A stretch of 64,000 bases of DNA from Blastochloris tepida (GTDB lineage Bacteria; Pseudomonadota; Alphaproteobacteria; Rhizobiales; Xanthobacteraceae): the NCBI RefSeq assembly GCF_003966715.1, contig NZ_AP018907.1:2592001-2656000 (forward strand). Direction: 5' to 3'. A program made the translations under genes and the position numbers. The notes below the pieces were generated by a model. That model did not search any database, was not told the origin of the DNA, and was given only the letters and a program-made list of their open reading frames with translations. This document shows, in pieces, positions 7,910-16,921 of the stretch. Within the stretch, counting starts at the first letter, position 1. Every line of letters starts with the position of its first letter.

Positions 7910-10900
7910 TCAATCGATCAGCGCATAGGCGGGGATGGTGAGGAACTCCTCGAACTCCGCCGCCAGCGACAGCTTGTGGAACAGCGCGATCGCCTCGGCG
8001 AAGCGGCCGTATTCGAACGCGTCATGGCCGACCTCGCTGCGGATGCGCTCGCTCTCCTCGTGCAGCGCCTTCTCGAACAGAGCGGGCGTGAGCTGCGTGC
8101 CGTCCTCCAGCTTGGCGCCGTATTTCAGCCACTGCCAGATCTGGGCGCGGGCGATCTCGGCGGTGGCGGCATCCTCCATCAGGTCGTAGATCGGCACGGC
8201 GCCTTTGCCGCCGAGCCACGCCTCGATGTAGCGAACGCCGACGCGGATGTTCTCGCGGAAGCCCGCCTCGGTGCGCGTGCCCTGCGGCACATCGAGAAGC
8301 TGGGCCTGCCCGACATCGACATCCTCGCGCAGCTCATCGAGCTGGTTCCTGCCCGGCATCAGCCGGTCGAACACCTCCATCGCCACCGGCACCAGATCGG
8401 GGTGGGCGACCCAGGTGCCGTCATGGCCGTCGCCGACCTCGCGCTCCTTGTCGGCGCGCACCTTGGCCAGCGCCGCGGCATTCCTGTCGGGATCGCTGCG
8501 ATTGGGGATCTGCGCCGCCATGCCGCCCATCGCGAACGCGCCGCGCATGTGGCAGGTCTGGATCAGGAGGTGCGAATAGGCCTTCAGGAACGCCTTGCCC
8601 ATCACCACCTGGCTGCGGTCGGGCAGGATGTAGCCGTGGTTCTTGGCGAGCGTCTTGATGAAGGAGAAGATGTAGTCCCACCGCCCGCAATTCAGGCCGG
8701 CGACGTGGTCCTTCAGCTCGTGCAGAATCTCGTGCATCTCGAACGCCGCCGGCAGCGTCTCGATCAGCACGGTCGCCTTGATGGTGCCGCGATGCAGGCC
8801 GAGCGCGGACTCGGTGTGCAGGAACACGTCGTTCCACCACCGCGCCTCGATGTGGCTTTCGAGCTTCGGCAGATAGAAATACGGCCCCGAGCCCTTGGCC
8901 AGCGCGGCCGCGGCATTGTGGAAGGCGTAGAGGGCGAAATCGAACAGGCTGCCCGCCACCGGCGCCCCGTCGATCTCGACGTGACGCTCGACGAGATGCA
9001 GCCCGCGCGGGCGCACCATCAGCACCGCCGGATGGTCGCCGAGCACATAGCGCTTGCCGGTCGCGGGGTCGGTCCAGTCGAGCCCGTCGGCGTGCCAGCG
9101 GTCCTTGAGGTTGATCTGGCCGTCGATGAGATTGGCCCAGGTCGGCGAGGTGGCATCCTCGAAATCGGCCATGAACACCTTCGCCCCGGAATTGAGGGCG
9201 TTGATGACCGTCTTGCGGTCGGTGGGGCCGGTAATCTCGACCCGGCGGTCGAGCAGATCGTGCGGGATCGGCGCCACCTTCCACGGGTGCTCGCGCACGT
9301 GCCGGGTCTCGGGCAGGAAGTCGGGCAGCTCGCCGGCATCGAAGCGCTTCTGACGCTCGGCGCGGGCCTTGAGGAGATCGCGGCGGCGCGGCTCGAACCG
9401 GCGATGCAGCGCGGCGACGAAATCGAGCGCCTCCGGCGTCAGGATCTCGTCCGAGCGGGCGATCGACTTGCCGAGCACGGCGATGCCTTCCGCCGGCGCG
9501 AGGCCGATGTCCGGCTGCGGCGCGGCGGCCTTCGCCGCACGCTTCGCGGTGCCTTTCGCGGTGCCCTTCGGCGCGCCTTTGGCGGGAGCTTTCGGCGCGG
9601 TCTTAGATTCGGTCTTGGGTTCGGTCTTGGAATCGGCTTTCGCCTTGGTCTCGACCACCATCGGCGGCGGCGCGGCGCGGCGCACCGTGGGCAGCGCCGG
9701 GGCGCGGCGCGGCGCCGGCGGCAGCGGTGTCGGGCGCACGGCCGGCACCGAGGCCTTGGGCGGCTTGGCCTTGGGCGTCTTGGCGGTCGCCGGCTGCTCC
9801 TCGCCCGCCGGCTTGGGCGGAATCGGGCGCGCGGCAAGGCTGGTCCGCCGTGCGGCCGAAGCGGCCCGCCGCGCAACCGGCGAGGTGCGGCCGGCGCGCG
9901 GCGCCGGACGGCTGGCCGGCAGGGCCGGCGCCGTCACCGGGGCGGCAGCCTTCGCCCTGGTGGTCTTGGTGGCCTTGGTCTTGGCGGCCGTCGTCTTCGC
10001 AGTCGTCGTCTTGGCTGTCGTCGTCTTGGCCTTCGTGGCTTTGACGGTCTTGGGTTTGGCGGCCTTCGCCGCCTTGCCCTTGGCTGCCGCCTTGCCCGCG
10101 GCCGGCTTCCCGGCCTGCTTGACCGCCACCGCCTTCGACGCGGTCTTCGCTGCCGCCTTGGCGGGGGTCTTGGCAGTCTTGGCCTTTGTCGTCTTGGCCT
10201 TGGCGCTCTCGGTCTTGGCGCTCTCGGCCTTTGTGGTCTTGGCCTTTGTGGTCTTGGCCGCTGCCTTGGCTTTGGTCTTGGCCTTGGCCGCAGCCTTTCC
10301 GGCCGCCTTCACGTTCGCCGCCGCCTTGGCCTTCGCAGGTGCCTTGGCCTTCACGGGCGCCTTGGATTCCGCCGTCTTCGGCTTCGTGGTCTTGGCTCTG
10401 GCCGTGTTGGCCTTGGCCGTCTTGGCGCTCGTCTTGGCGGCGGATTTGGCAGTGGACTTGGCAATGGACTTGGCCGACTTGACGGTCTTGGCGGTCGCCT
10501 TCGCCGGCTTCGCGGACTTGCCGGCGCTCTTGCCCACGCCCTTGGCAGGTGCTTTGGCAGGCGCCTTGGCACCGGTCTTCGCGGCGGCCTTGGTCGTGGC
10601 CTTGCCGGCGGATGTCGCCGACGTCTTTGCGCGCGACGATTTCGCGGAGGAGTTGGAATCAGCCGCCGCAGCGGATTTGGCGGCGCGGACCTTGCCCTTT
10701 CCGGGCGTCTTGGTCTTGGCAGGCGCCTCGGCCTTCGCAGACGCCTTGGTCTTCGCGGGCGTCCTGGTCTTGGCAGTTGTCTTGGCCTTGGCCGTTGTCT
10801 TGGCCTTGGCCGTTGTCTTGGCCTTGGCCGTTGTCTTGGTCTTGGCCGTTGTCTTGGTCTTGGCCGTTGTCTTGGCCTTCCCCGGCGCCGCTGCGAGGTC

Positions 10901-10951
10901 CGTATCGCTGGCCGAAACCTTCTTCCTGGATTTCTTCGCCTTCGTCGCCAT
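7910..10951 (-). CDS. aceB: Malate synthase A with histone-H1-like N-terminal extension
   Basis: The open frame encodes 1013 residues. Residues about 480-1013 are a full-length malate synthase A, the glyoxylate-cycle enzyme that condenses glyoxylate with acetyl-CoA to malate; visible signatures are YFYLPKLESHIEARWWNDVF, the A-type motif KDHVAGLNCGRWDYIFSFI, and MEDAATAEIARAQIWQW with the expected catalytic Asp. Residues 1-480 are nearly all Ala, Lys, Thr and Pro in (T/A)-(T/A)-AK-(A/T)-K repeats, like the tails of histone H1, AlgP and similar DNA-binding proteins. There is no stop between the parts. Normal malate synthase A is about 530 residues, so the extension is additional. An internal start (for example Met431) could give a shorter enzyme; the ATG at 10951 has GGAGGAGACACG just upstream, which supports the long form. 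Confidence 0.88.
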   Translation of the reverse strand: MATKAKKSRKKVSASDTDLAAAPGKAKTTAKTKTTAKTKTTAKAKTTAKAKTTAKAKTTAKTRTPAKTKASAKAEAPAKTKTPGKGKVRAAKSAAAADSNSSAKSSRAKTSATSAGKATTKAAAKTGAKAPAKAPAKGVGKSAGKSAKPAKATAKTVKSAKSIAKSTAKSAAKTSAKTAKANTARAKTTKPKTAESKAPVKAKAPAKAKAAANVKAAGKAAAKAKTKAKAAAKTTKAKTTKAESAKTESAKAKTTKAKTAKTPAKAAAKTASKAVAVKQAGKPAAGKAAAKGKAAKAAKPKTVKATKAKTTTAKTTTAKTTAAKTKATKTTRAKAAAPVTAPALPASRPAPRAGRTSPVARRAASAARRTSLAARPIPPKPAGEEQPATAKTPKAKPPKASVPAVRPTPLPPAPRRAPALPTVRRAAPPPMVVETKAKADSKTEPKTESKTAPKAPAKGAPKGTAKGTAKRAAKAAAPQPDIGLAPAEGIAVLGKSIARSDEILTPEALDFVAALHRRFEPRRRDLLKARAERQKRFDAGELPDFLPETRHVREHPWKVAPIPHDLLDRRVEITGPTDRKTVINALNSGAKVFMADFEDATSPTWANLIDGQINLKDRWHADGLDWTDPATGKRYVLGDHPAVLMVRPRGLHLVERHVEIDGAPVAGSLFDFALYAFHNAAAALAKGSGPYFYLPKLESHIEARWWNDVFLHTESALGLHRGTIKATVLIETLPAAFEMHEILHELKDHVAGLNCGRWDYIFSFIKTLAKNHGYILPDRSQVVMGKAFLKAYSHLLIQTCHMRGAFAMGGMAAQIPNRSDPDRNAAALAKVRADKEREVGDGHDGTWVAHPDLVPVAMEVFDRLMPGRNQLDELREDVDVGQAQLLDVPQGTRTEAGFRENIRVGVRYIEAWLGGKGAVPIYDLMEDAATAEIARAQIWQWLKYGAKLEDGTQLTPALFEKALHEESERIRSEVGHDAFEYGRFAEAIALFHKLSLAAEFEEFLTIPAYALID
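10781..10870. repeat. 18-bp tandem repeat, five units, coding
   Basis: Five consecutive units of CTTGGCCTTGGCCGTTGT (plus strand), the last two with one change, lie inside the H1-like part of the malate synthase gene. On the coding strand each unit encodes Thr-Thr-Ala-Lys-Ala/Thr-Lys. Such perfect units are prone to copy-number change. Confidence 0.9.
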
Positions 10952-10967
10952 CGTGTCTCCTCCTAAA

Positions 10968-11047
10968 GCATTCTCCGCAACGGTGGGGACCGGTTTTGCG
11001 GAAGAGAATGCGACAGCTCAATAATTTGGAGCGTCCGTCCGGATCAA
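10968..11047. repeat. P2 palindrome upstream of the malate synthase gene
   Basis: AGCATTCTCCGC and GAGAATGC arms (10968-11012) are followed by a decayed TTGGAGCGTCCG half of the second P2 hairpin. It occupies the likely promoter region of the malate synthase gene. Confidence 0.6.
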
Positions 11048-11326
11048 TCGGATCGGCGGATGCTGTGGAGACCTGCCGCAGTGGTCCGTGCACCGCCACG
11101 ATTCGGGACGCCGGTCCGGTTTACCAACCATTTACCATGCCCGATGGGCGCACCATAAGGTAGGTGGCGACCCTTGCGGTCAAGTCCAAGGGAGGTCCGC
11201 GATTTTTGCGCCGCGGAAACAAAGTGCGGCGCCCGCAGTTTGGAACGATATTGCGGTTCGCGGCCGGTCGGTGCATTACTCGCATGCGCCGGCGCGGGGC
11301 CGGCAGCAACGCTCGGGGATAATGTC

Positions 11327-11707
11327 ATGCGGAAATTGGTGTTGGGACTGTTCGTTCTGGCGGCGGGTGTCACGTCGGCGCAGGCGCAGGACGCTGCGAA
11401 GGGCGAGCAGATCTTCAAGCAGTGCCTGGTCTGCCACTCGATCGGCCCTGGCGCGAAGAACAAGGTCGGCCCTGTGCTGAACGGCCTGTTCGGCCGCAAG
11501 TCTGGCACGATCGAAGGCTTCAACTACTCGGAAGCCAACAAGAATTCCGGCATCACGTGGAACGAGGACGTCTTCCGCGTGTACATCAAGGACCCGAAGG
11601 CCAAGATCCCGGGGACCAAGATGATCTTCGCAGGCGTCAAGGACGAGCAGCAGATCTCGGACCTGATCGCCTTCATCAAGCAGTTCAAGGCTGACGGCTC
11701 CAAGTAA
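11327..11707 (+). CDS. cycA: Cytochrome c2 family protein
   Basis: A 126-residue class I cytochrome c. A signal peptide ends AQA at residue 20; the mature protein begins QDAAKGEQIFKQCLVCH with heme attachment at Cys33, Cys36 and His37, and the distal ligand Met99 lies in PGTKMIFAG. It is a periplasmic electron carrier between the bc1 complex and terminal acceptors (oxidase or, if present, photosynthetic reaction centre). Start at ATG 11327, with GGGGAT upstream; longer in-frame sequence upstream is not signal-like. Confidence 0.95.
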   Translation: MRKLVLGLFVLAAGVTSAQAQDAAKGEQIFKQCLVCHSIGPGAKNKVGPVLNGLFGRKSGTIEGFNYSEANKNSGITWNEDVFRVYIKDPKAKIPGTKMIFAGVKDEQQISDLIAFIKQFKADGSK

Positions 11708-11767
11708 GCCGCAACCCATTGCCGCCCGCGTCGCCCCGTGCGCGGGCGGCGTCGGGCGGCGTGGTGG

Positions 11768-11820
11768 CCCATGTGTCGCGGCCCATGTGTCGCGGCGCGC
11801 GTGTCGCGGCCCACGTCCAG
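11768..11820. repeat. 14-bp tandem repeat, about 3.5 units
   Basis: Units CCCATGTGTCGCGG, CCCATGTGTCGCGG, CGCGCGTGTCGCGG and a partial fourth lie between the convergent cycA and kinase-like genes. A GC-rich hairpin (GCCGCCCGCG / CGCGGGCGGC, about 11720-11750) just before it may end cycA transcription. Confidence 0.7.
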
Positions 11821-11844
11821 CGCCTGCCATCGAGAGGGGCAGCC

Positions 11845-13398
11845 CTACCAGGGGCCGCCGAGCGCCGACATCGCGCGCAGCACCACGCCCTCCAGCGGCC
11901 CCGCGGCATCGACCCGCGGCCAATCGAGCGGCCCGATCTCCAGATCCTCCTGAAACGCGGCCACCGACGCATCGGCATCCGACGCATCGCCGCGCCGGTC
12001 GGACACCCGCGCCTGCCGCACGTCGAGCGGCGCCTCCAGCCACACGCCGCGCACCGCGACGCCGCACGCCACCCCGAGCGCCGCGAGCGCCGCCCGCTCG
12101 TCCGGGCGGGCGAACACCGCATCGATCACCACCGAATGGCCGGCTTCGAGCGCCCGCCGCGCCTGCTCGACAAGCCGCCGGTAGACCTGCGCCGTCACCT
12201 CCGGCTGATAGGCGTCCGCCGGCAGGCGCGCGGTCGCGGGCACGCCGTGAAGCCGCTTTCGCTCGATGTCCGACCGCAGGACCAGCGCGCCCGGCAGCGG
12301 CAGCAGCCGCCCGGCGATGGCCCGCGCCACGCTCGTTTTCCCGGTGCCCGACAGGCCGCTGACCACGAACAGATGCGGCGGCGGCGGGGCGAGTGCTGCC
12401 ACCGCGAGGCGGAAATAGCGCATCGCGTCGTGTGCCGCTGCGCTCGCCGCAGCACCCGAGGTCAGAGCCCGGCGCGCCACCGCCACCTTGGCGCGGATCT
12501 GCGCGCGCAGCGACAGGAACAGCGGCAGCGCCGCCAGCGCATCGAGATCGCCGTCGCGGCCGGCCACCAGCAGATACTGGTTGAGCAGCCGGCAGGCGCT
12601 GCGCCGGCGGCCGCGCGCCACCAGATCCATCAGCAGGAAGGCAAGCTCATAGAGCACGTCGCCGGTGGCGATCAGCGGATCGAACTCGATGGCGTCGAAC
12701 GGCAGCGGCCGGCCGTCGACCAGCGCGACATTGGCGAGGTGCAGGTCGCCATGGCAGCGGCGCACCAGCCCGAGCCGGCCGCGTGCCAGGATGAGCCCTG
12801 CATTATGGTGCAGCGCCGCGGCGGTGGCGGTGTCGAGCCGCGCCGCCTCGTCGGGCGGGAACAGGTCGGGCGCGGTGCGGAACGTCTCGCGGTCGTCGGC
12901 GGCGTAGCGCGCCAGCGCCTGAAGCCAGGCCGACGCATCGGCCGCCGGCATGCGGGCGTGGCCGGCGGCGACCGTCTCGGCCAGGGCGTCGATCATCGGC
13001 TCCGGCAATTCGCCGGCCTCGGCCAGATGGTCGAGCGTCGTGGTCTCGTCGAAGCGGCGCATCTCGACCAGCCACTCGACCACCTCGCCCGCGCCGCCGA
13101 GCGCAAGCGCGCCGGACGCCTGCCGGGTGACCGGCACCACCCCGAGATAGAGATCGGCGGCGAACGGCGCATTCACCGCGAGCTCGGCCCGGCAGGCGGC
13201 CTCGCGCGCGGCCAGCGTGCCGTAGTCGAGATAGGAGTAGCGCACCGGCCGCTTGACCTTGAAGGCGCGGTCTCCGGCCAGGAACACCGCGGCGGCGTGG
13301 GTGTCGATGCGCGTGACCGGCGTGCCGGGGGCAAGGCCGTAGGTCGCGGGATCGGCCAGCAGGGCGGCGACTGCCGGGTCGAGGCTGCCATCTGCCAT
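11845..13398 (-). CDS. Two-domain protein: aminoglycoside-phosphotransferase-like kinase fused to P-loop kinase
   Basis: 517 residues. The N-terminal ~330 residues are an APH-like kinase fold: the catalytic loop is CHGDLHLANV (residues 215-224) and the metal-binding aspartate is in AIEFDPLIATGDVLYELAF. The C-terminal ~180 residues hold a P-loop, VSGLSGTGKTSVA (346-358), with later LRSDIERKRL, like gluconate or zeta-toxin type kinases. This two-domain arrangement is a known but functionally uncharacterised bacterial family (COG2187 plus COG0645). The substrate cannot be told from sequence. Confidence 0.85.
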   Translation of the reverse strand: MADGSLDPAVAALLADPATYGLAPGTPVTRIDTHAAAVFLAGDRAFKVKRPVRYSYLDYGTLAAREAACRAELAVNAPFAADLYLGVVPVTRQASGALALGGAGEVVEWLVEMRRFDETTTLDHLAEAGELPEPMIDALAETVAAGHARMPAADASAWLQALARYAADDRETFRTAPDLFPPDEAARLDTATAAALHHNAGLILARGRLGLVRRCHGDLHLANVALVDGRPLPFDAIEFDPLIATGDVLYELAFLLMDLVARGRRRSACRLLNQYLLVAGRDGDLDALAALPLFLSLRAQIRAKVAVARRALTSGAAASAAAHDAMRYFRLAVAALAPPPPHLFVVSGLSGTGKTSVARAIAGRLLPLPGALVLRSDIERKRLHGVPATARLPADAYQPEVTAQVYRRLVEQARRALEAGHSVVIDAVFARPDERAALAALGVACGVAVRGVWLEAPLDVRQARVSDRRGDASDADASVAAFQEDLEIGPLDWPRVDAAGPLEGVVLRAMSALGGPW

Positions 13399-13630
13399 CG
13401 CGTGCGTTCCTCGCGCTGCTCTGCTGCTGCTCCCCTGGCGGGAAATGGGCGCTATATCCGTTCAAGGCAATGTCGATAAAGGGCAATGCGGATGCGCTTG
13501 CGACGCGCGTTCTGGAATGCTCACACTTGAGGCCGAACAGCATCTGCTTGGCCGAAGGCGGTCCGCAGGGCCAAAAGCGCTCCAAGGAAGCCGTGCCCTT
13601 AAGGGGCTGAAGACAATCTGGACGAGGACC

Positions 13631-14041
13631 ATGACCAAGCTGCCGCAGGACCTCAAGCGAATCCGCCTCAACCTCGCCCGGTCCAAGGACCACCCGGAGG
13701 GGTCGGCACGGCACGGCTACGAGTTCGTGGCGCCGCTCGACGACACCGGCCACATCGACGCGACGGCGTGGAAGAAGAACCGCGAGCATTGCCGGGTGCG
13801 GCGATTCTGGGCCGGCGAGCCCGACCAGATCGGCCATGTCCTGCACCGGCCGGGCGGCAAGTCCGGCAGCACCTGGGCCTTCCATTACGACATCGTCGAT
13901 GCCGACAACGACCCCGACGACGACGAGGCCGGCTACCGCTTCGGCGCCCACGCCTTCGTGCCGGGCGAGTACGTGTCGATCCGCGACGAGGACGGCGAGC
14001 TGCACACCTTCGTCGTGGTCTCGGTGGCCCCGGTCGGCTGA
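13631..14041 (+). CDS. Conserved hypothetical protein
   Basis: 136 residues, no signal peptide or membrane segment, rich in Asp and His. I do not recognise a named domain. Notable strings are RHGYEFVAPLD, RVRRFWAGEPDQIGHVLHRP and HYDIVDADNDPDDDEAGYRFG. The protein-like composition and strong codon bias support a real gene. The frame is open from 13445, but the ATG at 13631 begins the charged, conserved-looking part; it precedes a heat-shock gene in the same direction. Confidence 0.7.
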   Translation: MTKLPQDLKRIRLNLARSKDHPEGSARHGYEFVAPLDDTGHIDATAWKKNREHCRVRRFWAGEPDQIGHVLHRPGGKSGSTWAFHYDIVDADNDPDDDEAGYRFGAHAFVPGEYVSIRDEDGELHTFVVVSVAPVG

Positions 14042-14064
14042 GCGCATCGGAACGCTCACGGGCT

Positions 14065-14092
14065 CTTGCAGCCGCCGTCGCCCGCCCCATAT
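14065..14092 (+). promoter_or_regulatory. Sigma32-type (heat-shock) promoter of hsp20
   Basis: CTTGCAG (14065-14071) and CCCCATAT (14085-14092) are separated by 13 bases, close to the sigma32 consensus CTTGAAA-N11-16-CCCCATNT. It lies about 75 bases before the hsp20 start. Confidence 0.75.
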
Positions 14093-14168
14093 CGAAACCG
14101 TGGGTCGCGTCAGCGTCCAGTCGAATGCGTGGAACGCGATGCGATCCCGGTTTCGATGGAGGATGACA

Positions 14169-14648
14169 ATGACTCGTTCCATGCTGCCTTCGCTGTTCGG
14201 CCGCGGCGACGAGCCGATCGGGTCGCTATTCCGCGAAGTCGAACGCGTCTTCGATGATTTCACCCGGCGCGCTCCGTTTGCCGGGGTGGTCTCCGGCGGA
14301 GCGAACGGGATGCTGCTGCCGCGCATCGACGTCGCCGAGACCGCCGACGCGCTCGACATCACCGCCGAACTGCCGGGCGTCTCGGAGAAGGACGTCGAGG
14401 TGAGCGTCGCGCGCGGCATTCTCACCATCCGTGGCGAGAAGAAGGTCGAGCGCGACGAGAAGGGCAAGGACTGGCAGGTGATCGAGCGCAGCCACGGCAG
14501 CTTCCAGCGGTCGGTGCAGCTCGGCTTCGATCCCGATCCGGCCAAGGTCGAGGCCAAGTTCGACAAGGGCGTGCTCACCGTCCACCTGCCGAAGCCGCCC
14601 GAGGACGTACGCGCGCCCAGGAAGATCGAGATCAAGTCCGCGGCGTGA
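14169..14648 (+). CDS. Hsp20 family small heat-shock protein
   Basis: A 159-residue alpha-crystallin type chaperone that binds unfolding proteins. The crystallin domain runs from about residue 48 (LPRIDVAETADALDITAELPG) to the end, with KDVEVSVARGILTIRGEKK and the terminal GVLTVHLPKP strand; the usual C-terminal I-x-I anchor is seen as IEIK. GGAGG at 14158-14162 sets the start at ATG 14169; the ATG six bases earlier is too close to that site. A sigma32-like promoter precedes it. Confidence 0.95.
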   Translation: MTRSMLPSLFGRGDEPIGSLFREVERVFDDFTRRAPFAGVVSGGANGMLLPRIDVAETADALDITAELPGVSEKDVEVSVARGILTIRGEKKVERDEKGKDWQVIERSHGSFQRSVQLGFDPDPAKVEAKFDKGVLTVHLPKPPEDVRAPRKIEIKSAA

Positions 14649-14753
14649 TGCCTGCGGTCCCGAACGCTGAGGCGCGGGGCCGGTGACTTGGCTCGGTGAC
14701 TTGGCCCGGTTGCGCATGACATCGCCCGAGCCTCGCCGCGCGAGGCCCGGGGA

Positions 14754-15123
14754 TGACCGGGTGAGAGTGTCGCCCCGGGCGAGCAATGCGAGACCCGGGG
14801 CCGTCATCCGAAGAAAGGTCTCCTTCCTGCACACGGTCCCGGCTCGGACGCTCCGCGTCCGTCCGGGACGACGTGACACGGGAAACGGTCCCAGCGCGCG
14901 CTCCGTTTGGCCGGGACGACGCGACTCACGAAGCGGTCCCCGGGATGTCGTCGCGTTGTGTAGGCCCCCTTCCCTCGCGTGGCTCAGCCACGCTCGCCGG
15001 GGGTGACCGGGTGAGAGTGTCGCCCCGGGCGAGCAATGCGAGACCCGGGGCCGTCATCCAAAGAAAGGTCCCCTTCCTGAGAACGGTCCCGGCTCGGACG
15101 CTGCGCGTCCGTCCGGGACGACG
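14754..15123. repeat. Two direct copies of a 120-bp P4 repeat
   Basis: Positions 14754-14873 and 15004-15123 are nearly identical (a handful of mismatches) and each contains GTCGCCCCGGGC... and ends GTCCGGGACGACG. Between them and after them is GC-rich DNA with no credible gene, including a CT-rich run (15123-15185). This explains most of the 1.1-kb gap between hsp20 and the decarboxylase gene. Confidence 0.85.
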
Positions 15124-15499
15124 GTCTCTCCCCTCGTTCTCCCGCCTGTGTTCTCTCTCCCTGTGCTCTCCCTCCCTGTGTTCTTGGGGCCACAGCGGAA
15201 AACTTGCGTGGCATCCGAGAAAATCGCCCTTGAATGGGGGGGCGATTCGTCCTATCTGCCGGCTTGCCCAATTTCGCACGTGCCTGTGGCCGCGTGCCGG
15301 TCGGTGGGCATCCGGACAAGAGGCCGGACAGCCGCCCGGGGACCAAAGATCGAGAGGCGCCTCTCCGGCGCCGTGTCTTCTCGGTTTCCCCGTCTATCGA
15401 CCGGCAGCTGGAGGCGAAACCAGCAATTCCCTGCTCTCCGCAGGGGTACGCGGCTTGAAGCAACGACGTAGCGGGCTTTTTTGGTCTCTGCCGGTCCGT

Positions 15500-15772
15500 C
15501 CATAGGCCGGCGACACTAAAGAGGCACTACTCTTGCCGGGCGCGTGGAGCGGGCCTTCCCACTCTCGCAAAGGCGTCTGAAACCGACCGAAGGACGCGGA
15601 TTCCGCGTCCCTTCCTGCGTCGCTTCAGCGCCGGATACGGCTCACGGTGAACGCCGGTCTCGGCCGGCTTTGCGGGCGGCGCGTTGCGTCGCGGGTCTTG
15701 GCGTCTCCATCGCGCCGGCCCGCGGTTTTGCGCGCTGTCCTGGGCTCATCTGGCCTTGGGAGGACCGACCCC
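15500..15772 (+). promoter_or_regulatory. Structured leader of ornithine decarboxylase, possible speF-type RNA
   Basis: The ~270 bases before the decarboxylase carry several potential hairpins: GGCACTACTCTTGCC, a strong GGACGCG-GATTC-CGCGTCC stem (15592-15610), and GC-rich stems closer to the start codon. Alphaproteobacterial ornithine decarboxylase genes are known to carry the speF RNA motif (Rfam RF00518) in this place. I matched context and structure, not the consensus itself. Confidence 0.45.
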
Positions 15773-16903
15773 ATGACCGACCGCATCCGCGAGTTTCTTG
15801 CCGCCCGACGTCCCGAAGGTCCGTGCCTCGTGCTCGACCTCGACGTGGTGCGCGACAACTACACCGCCTTCGCCCGCGCGCTGCCCGACACCCGCGTCTT
15901 CTACGCGGTGAAGGCCAATCCGGCGCCGGAAGTGCTGAAGCTGCTCGCCGAGCTCGGCTCGTGCTTCGACACCGCCTCGGTGGGCGAGATCGAGGCCGTG
16001 CTGGCGGCCGGCGCCTCGGCCGACCGCATCTCGTATGGCAACACCATCAAGAAGGAGCGCGACATCGCGCGCGCCTATGAGCTTGGCGTGCGGCTGTTCG
16101 CGGTCGATTGCGAGCCCGAGGTCGAGAAGATCGCCCGCGTTGCGCCGGGCTCGAAGGTGTTCTGCCGCATCCTGTGCGACGGCGCCGGCGCCGAATGGCC
16201 GCTGTCGAAGAAGTTCGGCTGCGCGCCGGCGATGGCGCCGCGCGTGCTGGAGCTGGCGCACCGGCTGGGCCTGCACGCCTATGGCGTGTCGTTCCATGTC
16301 GGCTCGCAGCAGAACAATGTCGACGCGTGGGACCAGGCGCTGGGCTCGGCCGCTTCGATCTTCCGCGAGATGGCCGAGCGCGGCATCGCGCTGTCGATGG
16401 TCAATATGGGCGGCGGCTTCCCGACCAAGTATCTCAAGCGCGTGCCGAAGGTGCAGTCCTATGGCAACGCCATCTTCCGGGCGCTGTCGAAGCACTTCGG
16501 CAACCGCCTGCCCGAGACCATCATCGAGCCGGGCCGCGGCATGGTCGGCAATGCCGGCGTGATCAAGGCCGAGGTGGTGCTGATCTCGCAGAAGTCGGAC
16601 GACGATCCGACCCGCTGGGTCTATCTCGACATCGGCAAGTTCCACGGCCTCGCCGAGACCATGGACGAGGCGATCCGCTACCCGATCAAGACGCCGCGCG
16701 ACCGCGACGCCAAGACGCCGTGCGTAATCGCCGGGCCGACCTGCGATTCGGTCGACGTGCTGTACGAGAAGGCGCCCTACGAGCTGCCGATCTCGCTCGC
16801 CATCGGCGACGAGGTGCTGATCGAGGCGACCGGCGCGTACACCACCATGTATTCGACGGTGGGCTTCAACGGCTTCGCGCCGCTGGCCTCGTACGTGATC
16901 TGA
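15773..16903 (+). CDS. Ornithine decarboxylase, alanine-racemase fold type
   Basis: A 376-residue PLP enzyme (group IV decarboxylase) that converts ornithine to putrescine. The PLP lysine is Lys47 in YAVKANP; SFHVGSQ holds the ring-stacking His; MGGGFPT binds phosphate; EPGRGMVG and AGPTCDSVDVL (catalytic Cys) complete the active site. GGGAGG 9 bases before ATG 15773 fixes the start. It heads a polyamine cluster with a GNAT gene and homospermidine synthase. Lysine activity cannot be excluded. Confidence 0.94.
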   Translation: MTDRIREFLAARRPEGPCLVLDLDVVRDNYTAFARALPDTRVFYAVKANPAPEVLKLLAELGSCFDTASVGEIEAVLAAGASADRISYGNTIKKERDIARAYELGVRLFAVDCEPEVEKIARVAPGSKVFCRILCDGAGAEWPLSKKFGCAPAMAPRVLELAHRLGLHAYGVSFHVGSQQNNVDAWDQALGSAASIFREMAERGIALSMVNMGGGFPTKYLKRVPKVQSYGNAIFRALSKHFGNRLPETIIEPGRGMVGNAGVIKAEVVLISQKSDDDPTRWVYLDIGKFHGLAETMDEAIRYPIKTPRDRDAKTPCVIAGPTCDSVDVLYEKAPYELPISLAIGDEVLIEATGAYTTMYSTVGFNGFAPLASYVI

Positions 16904-16921
16904 GGCCGTAACCGCCACGCT

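Noticed and set aside
7976..10966. A ~1000-residue open frame on the plus strand opposite malate synthase
   Set aside because: It is a shadow caused by high GC and the AK-rich repeats; composition is Arg/Leu/Gly-rich with no domain, and the minus-strand frame contains a clear enzyme.
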